42,782 nucleotides of DNA, from NCBI RefSeq assembly GCF_900142235.1, contig NZ_FRAE01000019.1, positions 1-42,782 of the forward strand, in the 5' to 3' direction. Origin of the DNA: Tepidibacter formicigenes DSM 15518 (GTDB lineage Bacteria > Bacillota > Clostridia > Peptostreptococcales > Peptostreptococcaceae). Position numbers and translations under genes: made by a program. Shown here one piece after another: positions 32,634 to 40,037 of the stretch. The notes beneath the pieces are model-generated. The model saw nothing but the letters and a program-made list of their open reading frames with translations. It was not told where the DNA came from and made no database searches. Position 1 is the stretch's first letter. Every line of letters begins with the position of its first letter.

Positions 32634-33890
32634 TTGAGGGCAGATTTAATTATAAAAAACATAGGAAACTTAGTCACAATGAGAGGTTCAAATGGACCTA
32701 GAGTAAAAGAGGAAATGAATAATATTGAAATACTTAAAAATGCTTATGTTGCTGTAAAAGATGGAAAGATATTAGACGTAGGACAAGGATATATAGTAGA
32801 TGAATTAATAGGAGAAAATACACAAATTCATGATGCAAAGGGTCTTACAGTAACACCGGGACTTGTTGATCCTCATACTCATTTAGTTCATGGAGGATCT
32901 CGTGAAAATGAATTTGCTTTAAAAATAAGTGGAGTTCCATATATTGAAATATTAAAAAGAGGTGGAGGAATATTAAGTACAGTAAAATCAACTAAAGAAG
33001 CTTCTTTTGATGAATTATATAATAAAGCTAAAAAAAGTCTTGATATTATGCTTGAATATGGAGTAACAACTCTTGAAGCAAAAAGTGGATATGGACTTGA
33101 ACTTGATATAGAAGTAAAACAACTTGAAGTTGCTAAAAAATTGAATGAAACTCATCCAGTAGATATAGTATCTACGTTTTTAGGAGCTCATGCTATACCT
33201 ACTGAATATAAGGAAAATCCTGATGAGTTTGTTAATTTAGTAATAGAAATGCTTCCGAAGGTTAAAGATTTAGCAGAGTTTGTTGATGTATTTTGTGAAG
33301 AGGGAGTTTTTTCAGTAGATCAAACTAGAAGAATACTTCAAAGAGCAAAAGAGCTTGGATATAAGTTAAAGCTTCATGCAGATGAAATAGTTCCAATAGG
33401 TGGAGCTGAGCTTTCAGCAGAACTTAAAGCTACATCTGCAGATCATTTAATGGCAGCAAGTGAAGAAGGAATGAAATTAATGGCTCAAAATAAAGTTATA
33501 GCTAACATTCTTCCTGGAACATCATTTAATTTAATGAAAAATTATGCTAATGCTAGAAAAATGATAGAACTTGGAGTTGCAGTATCTTTATCTACAGATT
33601 ATAATCCAGGAAGTTGTCCTACTGAAAATATACAACTTATAATGCAGTTAGGTTCCTTAGGTCTTAAAATGACTCCAAGTGAAGTATTAACAGCTGTAAC
33701 TATAAATGCTGCATATGCTATTGATAAAGCTCATGAGATAGGTTCTATTGAAGTTGGTAAAAAAGCTGACTTAGTAGTATTTGATTCTCCAAATATTGAA
33801 TATATAATGTATCACTTTGGTATAAATCATGTACATAAAGTTTACAAGGAAGGAAAACTAGTTGTAGAAGATAGAAGAGTAGTATACTAA
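32634..33890 (+). CDS. hutI: Imidazolonepropionase
   Basis: The 418-aa amidohydrolase opens imidazolone propionate to N-formimino-L-glutamate. Metal ligands are seen in LVDPHTHLVHGGSRENEF, the later LHADEIVPIGGAEL and STDYNPGSCPTENI. The start is uncertain: I prefer the TTG at 32634 (MRADLIIKNIG) with AGGTGA 5 nt upstream. The GTG at 32625, directly after the ftcD stop, would add three residues. Either way it is translationally coupled to ftcD. Confidence 0.94.
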   Translation: MRADLIIKNIGNLVTMRGSNGPRVKEEMNNIEILKNAYVAVKDGKILDVGQGYIVDELIGENTQIHDAKGLTVTPGLVDPHTHLVHGGSRENEFALKISGVPYIEILKRGGGILSTVKSTKEASFDELYNKAKKSLDIMLEYGVTTLEAKSGYGLELDIEVKQLEVAKKLNETHPVDIVSTFLGAHAIPTEYKENPDEFVNLVIEMLPKVKDLAEFVDVFCEEGVFSVDQTRRILQRAKELGYKLKLHADEIVPIGGAELSAELKATSADHLMAASEEGMKLMAQNKVIANILPGTSFNLMKNYANARKMIELGVAVSLSTDYNPGSCPTENIQLIMQLGSLGLKMTPSEVLTAVTINAAYAIDKAHEIGSIEVGKKADLVVFDSPNIEYIMYHFGINHVHKVYKEGKLVVEDRRVVY

Positions 33891-33902
33891 GGGGGATTTT
33901 TT

Positions 33903-34544
33903 ATGAAGCTTATAGATATGAAAGTAGTAGATTTTAGTAATGAAGTAGATTCATCTTCACCTGCACCAGGAGGAGGATCAGTATCAGCTCTTGCAGCTAA
34001 TATAGGAATAAGTCTTGGAAGAATGATGGGAAATTTAAGTTTTGGTAAGAAAAAATATGAAAGTTTAGATGAAAATATAAAAGAAGAATTTAAAAATAGA
34101 TTTGAAAAATTAGGTGAAATAAGAAATTCTCTTTTAGAACTTGTAGATAAAGATACAGAGTCTTTTAATGAAGTTATGAAGGCATTTAAGCTTCCTAAAG
34201 AAACAGAAGAACAAAAGAAAATTAGAAAAGAAGAAATACAAAAGGCAACTATAGGATCTATAGATGTACCATTTGAAACTGCAAAACTTTCCTTAGAAGG
34301 TTTAAGACTTATGGAGTATTTTATAGATTATGGAAATCAAAATGCCATAACAGACTTAGGAGTAGGAAATCTTTTACTCTATGGTGGTCTTGAAGGAGCA
34401 ATACTTAATGTAAAGGTAAATTTGTGTGGATTAGATGATAAAGGATTTGTAGAAAATAAAAGCAGAGAATGTGAAGAAATGCTAAGTGAAGGAAAAGATA
34501 TAAAAGATAAAGTTCTTATTAAAATACATGAAAAAATAAGTTAA
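33903..34544 (+). CDS. fchA: Formimidotetrahydrofolate cyclodeaminase
   Basis: The 213-aa enzyme converts 5-formimino-THF to 5,10-methenyl-THF and ammonia. The family signature SSPAPGGGSVSALAANIG lies near residue 18, with DLGVGNLLLYGGLEGAILNV in the C-terminal part. Length is standard. It completes the pathway that passes the histidine ring carbon to folate. The ATG has an AAGGGGGA site 12 nt after hutI. It ends in a long perfect palindromic terminator. Confidence 0.93.
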   Translation: MKLIDMKVVDFSNEVDSSSPAPGGGSVSALAANIGISLGRMMGNLSFGKKKYESLDENIKEEFKNRFEKLGEIRNSLLELVDKDTESFNEVMKAFKLPKETEEQKKIRKEEIQKATIGSIDVPFETAKLSLEGLRLMEYFIDYGNQNAITDLGVGNLLLYGGLEGAILNVKVNLCGLDDKGFVENKSRECEEMLSEGKDIKDKVLIKIHEKIS

Positions 34545-34545
34545 G

Positions 34546-34584
34546 TAATTTAAGTCCCAATTAAATTAATTGGGACTTAAATTA
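34546..34584. terminator. 19-bp perfect palindromic terminator after the hut operon
   Basis: TAATTTAAGTCCCAATTAA (34546-34564) and its exact inverse (34566-34584) flank one A. It serves fchA and the convergent small gene. Confidence 0.85.
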
Positions 34585-34593
34585 TGGATATTT

Positions 34594-34833
34594 TTATTTT
34601 TTTAATTCTTTCATTATTTTATCAAGCTTTTGTTGTTGTTTTTTATTTAATAAAGGTTTTAGTTTTTGTAGTATTTTATCTTTGTTATCTATTTTTTTAG
34701 ATACTTTTTTTAGTTCATCCATTAATTCTTCTTCAGTTTTTCCTTCGTACTCATTTTTAATTTTTTCTTTCATTTTATTTATTTTTTCCTTATCAACATT
34801 AGCATTTTTTAATTTTTCTTTGTCTATTTTCAT
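34594..34833 (-). CDS. 79-aa Lys/Glu-rich helical protein, probable sporulation gene
   Basis: The protein (MKIDKEKLKNANVDKEKINK) is almost entirely charged helix: EKIKNEYEGKTEEELMDELK, then KVSKKIDNKDKILQKLKPLL and a Lys-rich end. No family recognised. The frame opens further upstream, but the ATG at 34833 has a GGGGGTAAT site. A sigma-K-like promoter (ACT-17-CATATATTA) lies just upstream, back to back with that of the next gene. Confidence 0.7.
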   Translation of the reverse strand: MKIDKEKLKNANVDKEKINKMKEKIKNEYEGKTEEELMDELKKVSKKIDNKDKILQKLKPLLNKKQQQKLDKIMKELKK

Positions 34834-34854
34834 ATTGATTACCCCCTTTATATC

Positions 34855-34884
34855 TAATATATGCATTAAATATATAAAAGAGTA
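34855..34884 (-). promoter_or_regulatory. Sigma-K-like promoter, leftward
   Basis: Minus strand ACT (34881-34883), 17 nt, CATATATTA (34855-34863). Its -35 touches the -35 of the rightward promoter. Confidence 0.5.
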
Positions 34885-34912
34885 ACAAAATTTATATAAC
34901 ACACATAATATA
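34884..34912 (+). promoter_or_regulatory. Sigma-K-like promoter, rightward
   Basis: ACA (34885-34887), exactly 16 nt, CATAATATA (34904-34912). Confidence 0.65.
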
Positions 34913-34949
34913 TAGAATAAACGGTATTATTATATTGGGGGGGAATTAT

Positions 34950-35441
34950 GTGAATAATAAGATGTTAATAGCATTAGCTATACTTGCTTTACAAGGGGAT
35001 AAAATTTTTGATTCAGAAAATAACATTTTTGAAAACTTTAGGATAACAGATTTTGATGATAGAAAATTAGAAAAAGGGATAGAGATACTAAGCAGAAGTA
35101 AAAAATATATGAAAAAGGATGAAAAAATTATTATAAATAAGGCGGAAAGTATGTTAGACTTAATAAGAGGTATAACAAAGCTAAATAGGATAAATGATTT
35201 AAGAGATTTTGATGAAAGTGATTTCTTCAGAAGTATGGATGTTAAAGATAAAAGAAATATGATGGTTAAGGAAATAATAGATGTATTTCCTGAAGATAAG
35301 AAAAATAAGATTAATAAGATATTAGACATGAAAAATAAAATGTTTTTATTAAAAGACCTTGTGACTTCAGGTGCTTTAGAACAATTAGGTAGTATAAATG
35401 ACTTAGAGGATGCGTTAAGTTCTGATGATGAAGAAAGTTAA
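34950..35441 (+). CDS. 163-aa protein of unknown function, probable sporulation gene
   Basis: The protein begins MNNKMLIALAILALQGDKIF, a short hydrophobic N-terminus that could be a membrane-associated helix, and continues as a charged helical protein with FRITDFDDRKLEKGIEIL, MLDLIRGITKLNRIND and an acidic tail (DLEDALSSDDEES). I recognise no family. Translation probably starts at GTG (34950), 6 nt after a run of seven G; an in-frame TTG at 34935 lies before that site. Its sigma-K-like promoter suggests late mother-cell expression. Confidence 0.7.
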   Translation: MNNKMLIALAILALQGDKIFDSENNIFENFRITDFDDRKLEKGIEILSRSKKYMKKDEKIIINKAESMLDLIRGITKLNRINDLRDFDESDFFRSMDVKDKRNMMVKEIIDVFPEDKKNKINKILDMKNKMFLLKDLVTSGALEQLGSINDLEDALSSDDEES

Positions 35442-35509
35442 AAGTAAATTATGTAGAATAAATAGGAAAATAAGTAAAAAAATTTTCAGAAATGGAAGTT
35501 AAAAATACT

Positions 35510-35537
35510 TTTAAAAACTTAGAAAGTGGTATATAAT
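35510..35537 (+). promoter_or_regulatory. Promoter of the duplicated-module RNA
   Basis: TTTAAA (35510-35515), 16 nt, TATAAT (35532-35537). The predicted start is near 35544. Confidence 0.55.
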
Positions 35538-35574
35538 AATAACAAGAAAAACATCTGAAATGTAGGAAGAGAGG

Positions 35575-35657
35575 GGACGTTAGAATCAAATGACGGGACA
35601 CCCACCTGGGTGAAGCTCGGGTATGAATTTAAAAGGCAAACGGCATTATGGATTAAA
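35575..35657 (+). repeat. RNA module copy 1
   Basis: The first 70 nt (35575-35644) are identical to copy 2 (35766-35835). The remaining 13 nt differ at three positions (ATT versus GCC). Spacing between copies is 191 bp. Confidence 0.95.
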
Positions 35658-35765
35658 CTTAAAATTAAATCTGAGGTGTTCGTTATAACCTAATAAATTC
35701 AACCTACAAATAGTATACGGGAGTTCAAGTTCATTTGTGGATAACAAGCCTTTGATAAATTAAAA

Positions 35766-35848
35766 GGACGTTAGAATCAAATGACGGGACACCCACCTGG
35801 GTGAAGCTCGGGTATGAATTTAAAAGGCAAACGGCGCCATGGATTAAA
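35766..35848 (+). repeat. RNA module copy 2
   Basis: Same sequence as copy 1 apart from three adjacent bases after the shared CGGC. It runs directly into the terminator stem. Confidence 0.95.
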
Positions 35849-35880
35849 GAGGCTCGATTTTGGGCCTCTTTCTTGGTTGT
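35846..35880 (+). terminator. Terminator of the duplicated-module RNA
   Basis: AAAGAGGC (35846-35853) pairs with GCCTCTTT (35864-35871), with two more inner pairs. The T run after it is interrupted. Confidence 0.7.
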
Positions 35881-35890
35881 AAGAAAGATA

Positions 35891-35922
35891 AAAAGATGGA
35901 AGGTTACTTCCATCTTTTTTTT
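35891..35922. terminator. Terminator of the SpoVB-like gene
   Basis: AAAAGATGGAAG pairs with CTTCCATCTTTT around GTTA. On the minus strand the first arm includes the last codons and stop of the flippase gene. T runs lie on both sides. Confidence 0.8.
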
Positions 35923-37229
35923 GCTTTAATTAAAGTTATAGAATGTAATATAAAAATTATTATACTTGAAGCTATGAATCCATAAATAAATCCATATATA
36001 TTTATATTATTTATAGGAATTAGAAAATATATACATAAAAGTTGTACTAAAAGTCCAATTATATTATTAATAGTAGCTCTGTATTCCTTTTCAATAGAAT
36101 GAAGTATACCTGATAAAGTATGATTTAATACCATAAAAAAGCAACTTACTGAAATCAATTTTAGATATTTACCTGCTAAATTACTTTTATATACAAAGTA
36201 ACATATTTCTTCTCCAAAAAACATATAAATTAAACTTGCTGAAAAACCTATAGAAGCACTTAAAAATATAGAAAAAAAGATTTTTTTATTTATTAATTTA
36301 TAATTTTTTTTAGGAATTTCCTGAGAAATGCTTGGAATTAAATTTACAACTAAAGCTGATGTTACAGTAAAAGGTAAAAATAAAAAAGGAAAAACCATTC
36401 CTGTAATAGTACCATATATGTTCATTGCATTTGTATACTTAAGTCCACTTAAAACTAATCTGCTTGGAATTAGAATAGAGCTTATAGATTGAATAATTAC
36501 TGTAAAAACCCTATTAAAAGTTATAGGAAATGCTATTTTTGAGATTTTACTTATTCCTATAAAGAAATCTCTTAATCCTATTACATAATTGTTTTTTAAA
36601 TTAGGCTCTTTAGTCAAATTAATAGTAACGAATAATATATTTATAATTTCACCAACTGATAATCCTATTAGAGGAATCAAAGAATATAAACTGGCATTTT
36701 TTATGTATGAAAATATGAAAACCACAAATAATATTCTACTAATTTGTTCTAGTATTTGACCTACGGCAGGGACTTCTACCTTTTTTAATCCGTAATAATA
36801 GCTCCTTAATATATTTGATATAGTAATTAATGATATAGCAGGAGTAATGGATAATATAAATATTTGATAATTTGGTGAATGCAAAAGTTTTAAACTTATA
36901 AATTTAGAATTTAAGGATACAAATACTGATATAAATATAGAAATAAAAAAAGATAGATATAAAGTGGATATAAAAAGTACATTTATATTATGTTTGTTAT
37001 TTAAGCTTTTTTCTTTTGAGATCAAGCTGTTTAAAGCTACAGGAATTCCTGTAGTTGTAATAGATACACAAAGCATTAAAAAGTGAAAAATTATATGAAA
37101 TATTCCAAGACCGCCTGCTCCTATTTTTCTTGATAAAAATATTTTATATAAAAATCCTATTATTCTGACTATAAAGTTAGAAATAAAAAGTAAAGTAGTT
37201 GAATATACAAGATTTGGAATTTTCAACAT
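35904..37229 (-). CDS. SpoVB/MurJ-like polysaccharide flippase (MOP superfamily)
   Basis: The 441-aa protein has about 12-14 hydrophobic segments. It starts FISNFIVRIIGFLYKIFLSR with KIGAGGLGIFHIIF, the N-terminal pattern of SpoVB and related lipid-linked oligosaccharide flippases. SpoVB is needed for spore cortex peptidoglycan synthesis; other family members export wall or surface polysaccharides. It is somewhat shorter than SpoVB (~520 aa). The ATG has an AGGAGGTGAT site. No other cortex gene is adjacent, so cortex versus spore-surface glycan remains open. Confidence 0.82.
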   Translation of the reverse strand: MLKIPNLVYSTTLLFISNFIVRIIGFLYKIFLSRKIGAGGLGIFHIIFHFLMLCVSITTTGIPVALNSLISKEKSLNNKHNINVLFISTLYLSFFISIFISVFVSLNSKFISLKLLHSPNYQIFILSITPAISLITISNILRSYYYGLKKVEVPAVGQILEQISRILFVVFIFSYIKNASLYSLIPLIGLSVGEIINILFVTINLTKEPNLKNNYVIGLRDFFIGISKISKIAFPITFNRVFTVIIQSISSILIPSRLVLSGLKYTNAMNIYGTITGMVFPFLFLPFTVTSALVVNLIPSISQEIPKKNYKLINKKIFFSIFLSASIGFSASLIYMFFGEEICYFVYKSNLAGKYLKLISVSCFFMVLNHTLSGILHSIEKEYRATINNIIGLLVQLLCIYFLIPINNINIYGFIYGFIASSIIIFILHSITLIKAKKRWK

Positions 37230-37300
37230 ATCACCTCCTCTTCAAATATATTATTTATATTAGAGTTTTATAACTAAATAAGTTTATGAAATATTTGATG

Positions 37301-37329
37301 TTGAAAATTTTTAAAATATAGTTTAAAAT
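37301..37329 (+). promoter_or_regulatory. Sigma-A promoter of the amidohydrolase gene
   Basis: TTGAAA (37301-37306), 17 nt, TAAAAT (37324-37329). Confidence 0.65.
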
Positions 37330-37364
37330 AAGGAAACCTGAAACGTAGAAAGGAGCTGGTTTTC

Positions 37365-38633
37365 GTGAAGATTTTAATAAAAAATATTGATATAATTCGT
37401 TGTAAAGAAGAAGTTAAAGTAGAAAAAAATGTTTTTGTTGGTATTGAAAATGATAAAATAAAATTTATATCAAAAAATTTTCTAAGTGATTTTAAAGCTG
37501 ATTATGAAATCGATGGAAAAAATAAATTATTAATGCCCGGATTTATAAATTCACATACTCATTTACCGATGAGCCTTCTTAGAAGTGTGGGATCGGATAC
37601 ATCTTTAATGGATTGGCTTTATAATCATATATTTCCTAAAGAAAGAACACTTACTAAGAATCATATATATTTAGGTTCACTTTTAACACTTGCTGAAATG
37701 ATAAAGTGCGGAACTACTGGAATAAACGATATGTATTTTATGGCAGGAGAAGTTGCAAAAGCTGCTTATGATTCTGGAATAAGAGCAAGTATTGGTGTAA
37801 ATATAGTTGGAGATGAATTTAAAGATAATATGAAATTAGAAATCAAAGATATATATGAAAGATATAATAATATAGATAATGGAAGAATTAATATTAATTT
37901 AGCACCTCATGCTATGTATACCTGTTCTAAAGAACTTTTAAAAGGTGTACTTTCATATGCCAAGAAATTAAATGTAAGTATACACACTCATATAGCAGAG
38001 ACACAAGATGAGTATAATTATAGTATGGAAAAATTCGGAGTAAGTCCTGTGAAATACTTTGATGATTTAGGATATTTTGATTTAAAAGTTATGGCAGCCC
38101 ATTGTGTTCATTTAAATGATGAAGATATAGATATAATGGTTAGAAAAAAGGTGATTTGTTCTCATAATCCAACATCAAATTTAAAACTTGCAAGTGGAAT
38201 ATCACCTATTCCTAAACTTTTGAAAAAAGGAGCAATAGTGACAATAGGAACAGATGGTTGTGCAAGTAATAATAATGTAAATATAATAGAAGAAATGCAT
38301 ATAGCATCTTTAATTCATAAAGGGTACAATTTAGATCCAACTTTAGTCAAATCATCACAAGTTCTAAAAATGGCAACAACAAGTGGCAAGTATATATTTG
38401 GAATAAATAATATGGGAGATATAAAGGAAGGGTATAAAGCAGATCTTACAATAATAGACTTAAACAAACCTCATCTTTATCCAAATAATGATACTATATC
38501 AAATATAGTTTATTCAGCTCAAGGTAGTGATGTAGATACTGTAATAGTAGATGGAAAAATACTTATGGAAAAGAGAGAACTTAAAACTATAGATTTAGAA
38601 AAGGTTTATTATGAAATAGAGAAAATAAGCTAG
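37365..38633 (+). CDS. MTA/SAH deaminase-like amidohydrolase
   Basis: The 422-aa metal-dependent hydrolase matches the MtaD/SsnA/TrzN group. Motifs: PGFINSHTHLPMSLLRSVGS, IHTHIAETQDEYNYSMEKFG, MAAHCVHLNDEDI and the metal-binding aspartate in TIGTDGCASNNNVNIIEEMH. The family deaminates 5'-methylthioadenosine, S-adenosylhomocysteine or related adenosines. Translation starts at GTG (37365) with AAAGGAG 9 nt upstream. It is monocistronic, with a promoter and terminator. The exact substrate is not shown by sequence. Confidence 0.88.
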   Translation: MKILIKNIDIIRCKEEVKVEKNVFVGIENDKIKFISKNFLSDFKADYEIDGKNKLLMPGFINSHTHLPMSLLRSVGSDTSLMDWLYNHIFPKERTLTKNHIYLGSLLTLAEMIKCGTTGINDMYFMAGEVAKAAYDSGIRASIGVNIVGDEFKDNMKLEIKDIYERYNNIDNGRININLAPHAMYTCSKELLKGVLSYAKKLNVSIHTHIAETQDEYNYSMEKFGVSPVKYFDDLGYFDLKVMAAHCVHLNDEDIDIMVRKKVICSHNPTSNLKLASGISPIPKLLKKGAIVTIGTDGCASNNNVNIIEEMHIASLIHKGYNLDPTLVKSSQVLKMATTSGKYIFGINNMGDIKEGYKADLTIIDLNKPHLYPNNDTISNIVYSAQGSDVDTVIVDGKILMEKRELKTIDLEKVYYEIEKIS

Positions 38634-38655
38634 TAAAATACTAGCTTATTTTTAT
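38624..38655 (+). terminator. Terminator after the amidohydrolase gene
   Basis: AAATAAGCTAGT pairs with ACTAGCTTATTT, followed by T residues; it includes the stop codon. Confidence 0.8.
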
Positions 38656-38746
38656 GGTTGAGAATGTATACAATAATACTTGCATAGTAAAGAGAAAAAA
38701 ATAGAAAAAGCAGATATATATGAATGATAAAAAAAAATATATGCAA

Positions 38747-38775
38747 TTGACAAACAAATGAAAAATTGATATAAT
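38747..38775 (+). promoter_or_regulatory. Near-perfect sigma-A promoter of the 59-aa gene
   Basis: TTGACA (38747-38752), 17 nt, TATAAT (38770-38775), with the TG extension. It is the best consensus promoter in the window. Confidence 0.85.
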
Positions 38776-38808
38776 AATATTGCAAAGATATATAAGGGAG
38801 GGGTATTG

Positions 38809-38988
38809 ATGAGAAAATTAATTAATGATAGAATAAATGTTAGTGATAAAGTAAATATTAATGATATAGATAAATTTGAAGTGAATTATAAAAAGTGCAA
38901 AGTGATAACTTGCATACACTGTGTTGCAGATAGATGTAATAATGAGATTTGTGAAATGTATGAAAGGTCATTTATTCAAGAAGGATAA
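38809..38988 (+). CDS. DUF1540-like Cys-rich small protein
   Basis: The 59-aa protein has a polar N-terminus and a C-terminal cysteine cluster, CKVITCIHCVADRCNNEICE, spaced like the metal-binding-looking DUF1540 motif. DUF1540 proteins are common in spore formers and of unknown function. The ATG at 38809 follows GGGAGGGG; an in-frame TTG lies just before it. The near-perfect vegetative promoter suggests abundant expression in growing cells. Confidence 0.7.
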   Translation: MRKLINDRINVSDKVNINDIDKFEVNYKKCKVITCIHCVADRCNNEICEMYERSFIQEG

Positions 38989-39006
38989 TAAAATATAAAA
39001 GGGATT

Positions 39007-39033
39007 AGCTCTTTTATAAGGGCTGATTTTTAT
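39007..39033 (+). terminator. Terminator of the 59-aa gene
   Basis: AGCTCTT (39007-39013), loop TTAT, AAGGGCT (one G-U), then GATTTTTATTT. Confidence 0.65.
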
Positions 39034-39040
39034 TTACCTA

Positions 39041-39080
39041 AAAAGGGCATCCTACTTTAAAAGTAAGATACCCTTTTTTT
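39041..39080 (-). terminator. Terminator of the 274-aa Cys-rich gene
   Basis: AAAAGGG...ACTTT pairs with AAGT...CCCTTTT through two C-A mismatches; A and T runs lie on both sides. Confidence 0.7.
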
Positions 39081-39903
39081 AATCTATGCAATTACAGTCA
39101 CAATCAAAGTCTAAATCACAATCAGATTTAAACTGATTAACTATTTCTTTAGGAAATAATTTAGGGAAATCATAACAATCACATATTATTTGGTTTTCTG
39201 TCTTAGGTTGGCATAATCCTGTTGTTAGAACGCAAATTTGAACAGGAACTTTTACTTTCTTTTCACAAATAAAACAGAATGTAAGAACTCCATCTAATAT
39301 TAAGTTACATGAATTATTAACAATCAACTTACATGGTGTAAACTTACATGATGCATTACAAAGCTCAGATAAAAATGGTTTTGCAGCTGAATCCAATGAA
39401 GGTATAAATAAATTTACTGCTACAGGAAAAGTAATTGAACCTTTTATTTTGGCTCTTGCTTTAAAATGGCTATCTGAATTTAATACTTTTCCTTTAAGAG
39501 TTACTTTAACTTCAAAGTTAACTTTTATTTTTTGAGTTATATTAGCTTCAGTCCCTTTTTTATTACAATCTTTATTATCTAAATCTAAATCTGATATATC
39601 AATATCAATTATACCTCCTGGCTGTTTTATAGGAGTACTTGATAGTGTTTCTCCATTTATGATAGTTGTGACTTTTGTAATTTTGAATTTTTCTATTTTA
39701 CATTTTTCTTTTTCAATTTTCAAACAATCTCCAGGTTTAAGACATTTATCTACTATTATGTCAAATTTTTGATCACATACTTCAAAGTCTTTTTGAGTTT
39801 TAAAAATTGTGGAATCAAATACTTTGTTAACAGCTATACATTCTGTTTTTATTTTATCTATACAGTCTGATGTATTACAATCACACTTTTTATTATATGA
39901 CAT
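39079..39903 (-). CDS. 274-aa Cys-rich probable spore-surface protein
   Basis: The protein starts MSYNKKCDCNTSDCIDKIKT and ends CDLDFDCDCNCID, with about 24 cysteines clustered at both ends and near residues 180-230. The middle is beta-rich (KVNFEVKVTLKGKV, KIKGSITFPVAVNLFIPS). There is no signal peptide or membrane segment. I recognise no named family; layout and context suggest a disulfide-crosslinked coat, exosporium or appendage protein (inference). An ACA-16-CATATATTA promoter supports sigma-K control. GGAGG lies 10 nt before the ATG; an in-frame GTG at 39909 is 4 nt from it, so the start is not certain. Confidence 0.75.
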   Translation of the reverse strand: MSYNKKCDCNTSDCIDKIKTECIAVNKVFDSTIFKTQKDFEVCDQKFDIIVDKCLKPGDCLKIEKEKCKIEKFKITKVTTIINGETLSSTPIKQPGGIIDIDISDLDLDNKDCNKKGTEANITQKIKVNFEVKVTLKGKVLNSDSHFKARAKIKGSITFPVAVNLFIPSLDSAAKPFLSELCNASCKFTPCKLIVNNSCNLILDGVLTFCFICEKKVKVPVQICVLTTGLCQPKTENQIICDCYDFPKLFPKEIVNQFKSDCDLDFDCDCNCID

Positions 39904-39944
39904 ATTCACATTACCTCCATTTGAAATATAGTAAGCATCTATTT

Positions 39945-39972
39945 TAATATATGAAAGCTAAATTTATATTGT
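39945..39972 (-). promoter_or_regulatory. Sigma-K-like promoter of the 274-aa gene
   Basis: Minus strand ACA (39970-39972), exactly 16 nt, CATATATTA (39945-39953). Confidence 0.65.
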
Positions 39973-40037
39973 TACGAATTAGCTTATTCATTAAAGCATA
40001 TATTTTAGTAAAAATATATTTTAAAGAGGTTACTGTT

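Larger units (their letters stand above)
35544..35875 (+). ncRNA. Probable ~330-nt structured RNA with two near-identical modules
   Basis: A sigma-A-like promoter, no credible open frame and an intrinsic terminator bracket two 83-nt copies of the same GC-richer sequence. Each module has a CACCC-ACCT-GGGTG hairpin followed by GAAGCTCGGGTATG and AAAAGGCAAACGGC. Flanking strands can also pair, enclosing module 1 (AACATCT near 35550 with AGGTGTT near 35674; TGTAGG near 35561 with CCTACA near 35703). The next gene downstream is convergent, so this is not an obvious leader for a protein. I cannot match it to a known riboswitch. Confidence 0.7.

Noticed and set aside
35575-35657. The module as a c-di-AMP (ydaO) or c-di-GMP riboswitch
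   Set aside because: GGCAAAC and the GGGTGAA tract recall pieces of these aptamers, but the order and remaining conserved blocks do not match, and no regulated gene follows.
35575-35848. The two repeated modules as a minimal CRISPR array
   Set aside because: The repeats are about 83 nt, there are only two, with a 108-nt gap and internal hairpins, a promoter and a terminator; this does not fit CRISPR repeat and spacer sizes.
35731-35913. 60-codon open frame on the minus strand across the RNA modules
   Set aside because: It crosses a terminator and one repeat copy, but not the equivalent stretch of the other copy in a conserved way, so a structured RNA explains the region better.
37330-37360. 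Short leader before the amidohydrolase gene resembling the start of the duplicated-module RNA (CTGAAACGTAG versus CTGAAATGTAG)
   Set aside because: Only about 11 bases are shared and there is no module or terminator downstream; most likely chance.
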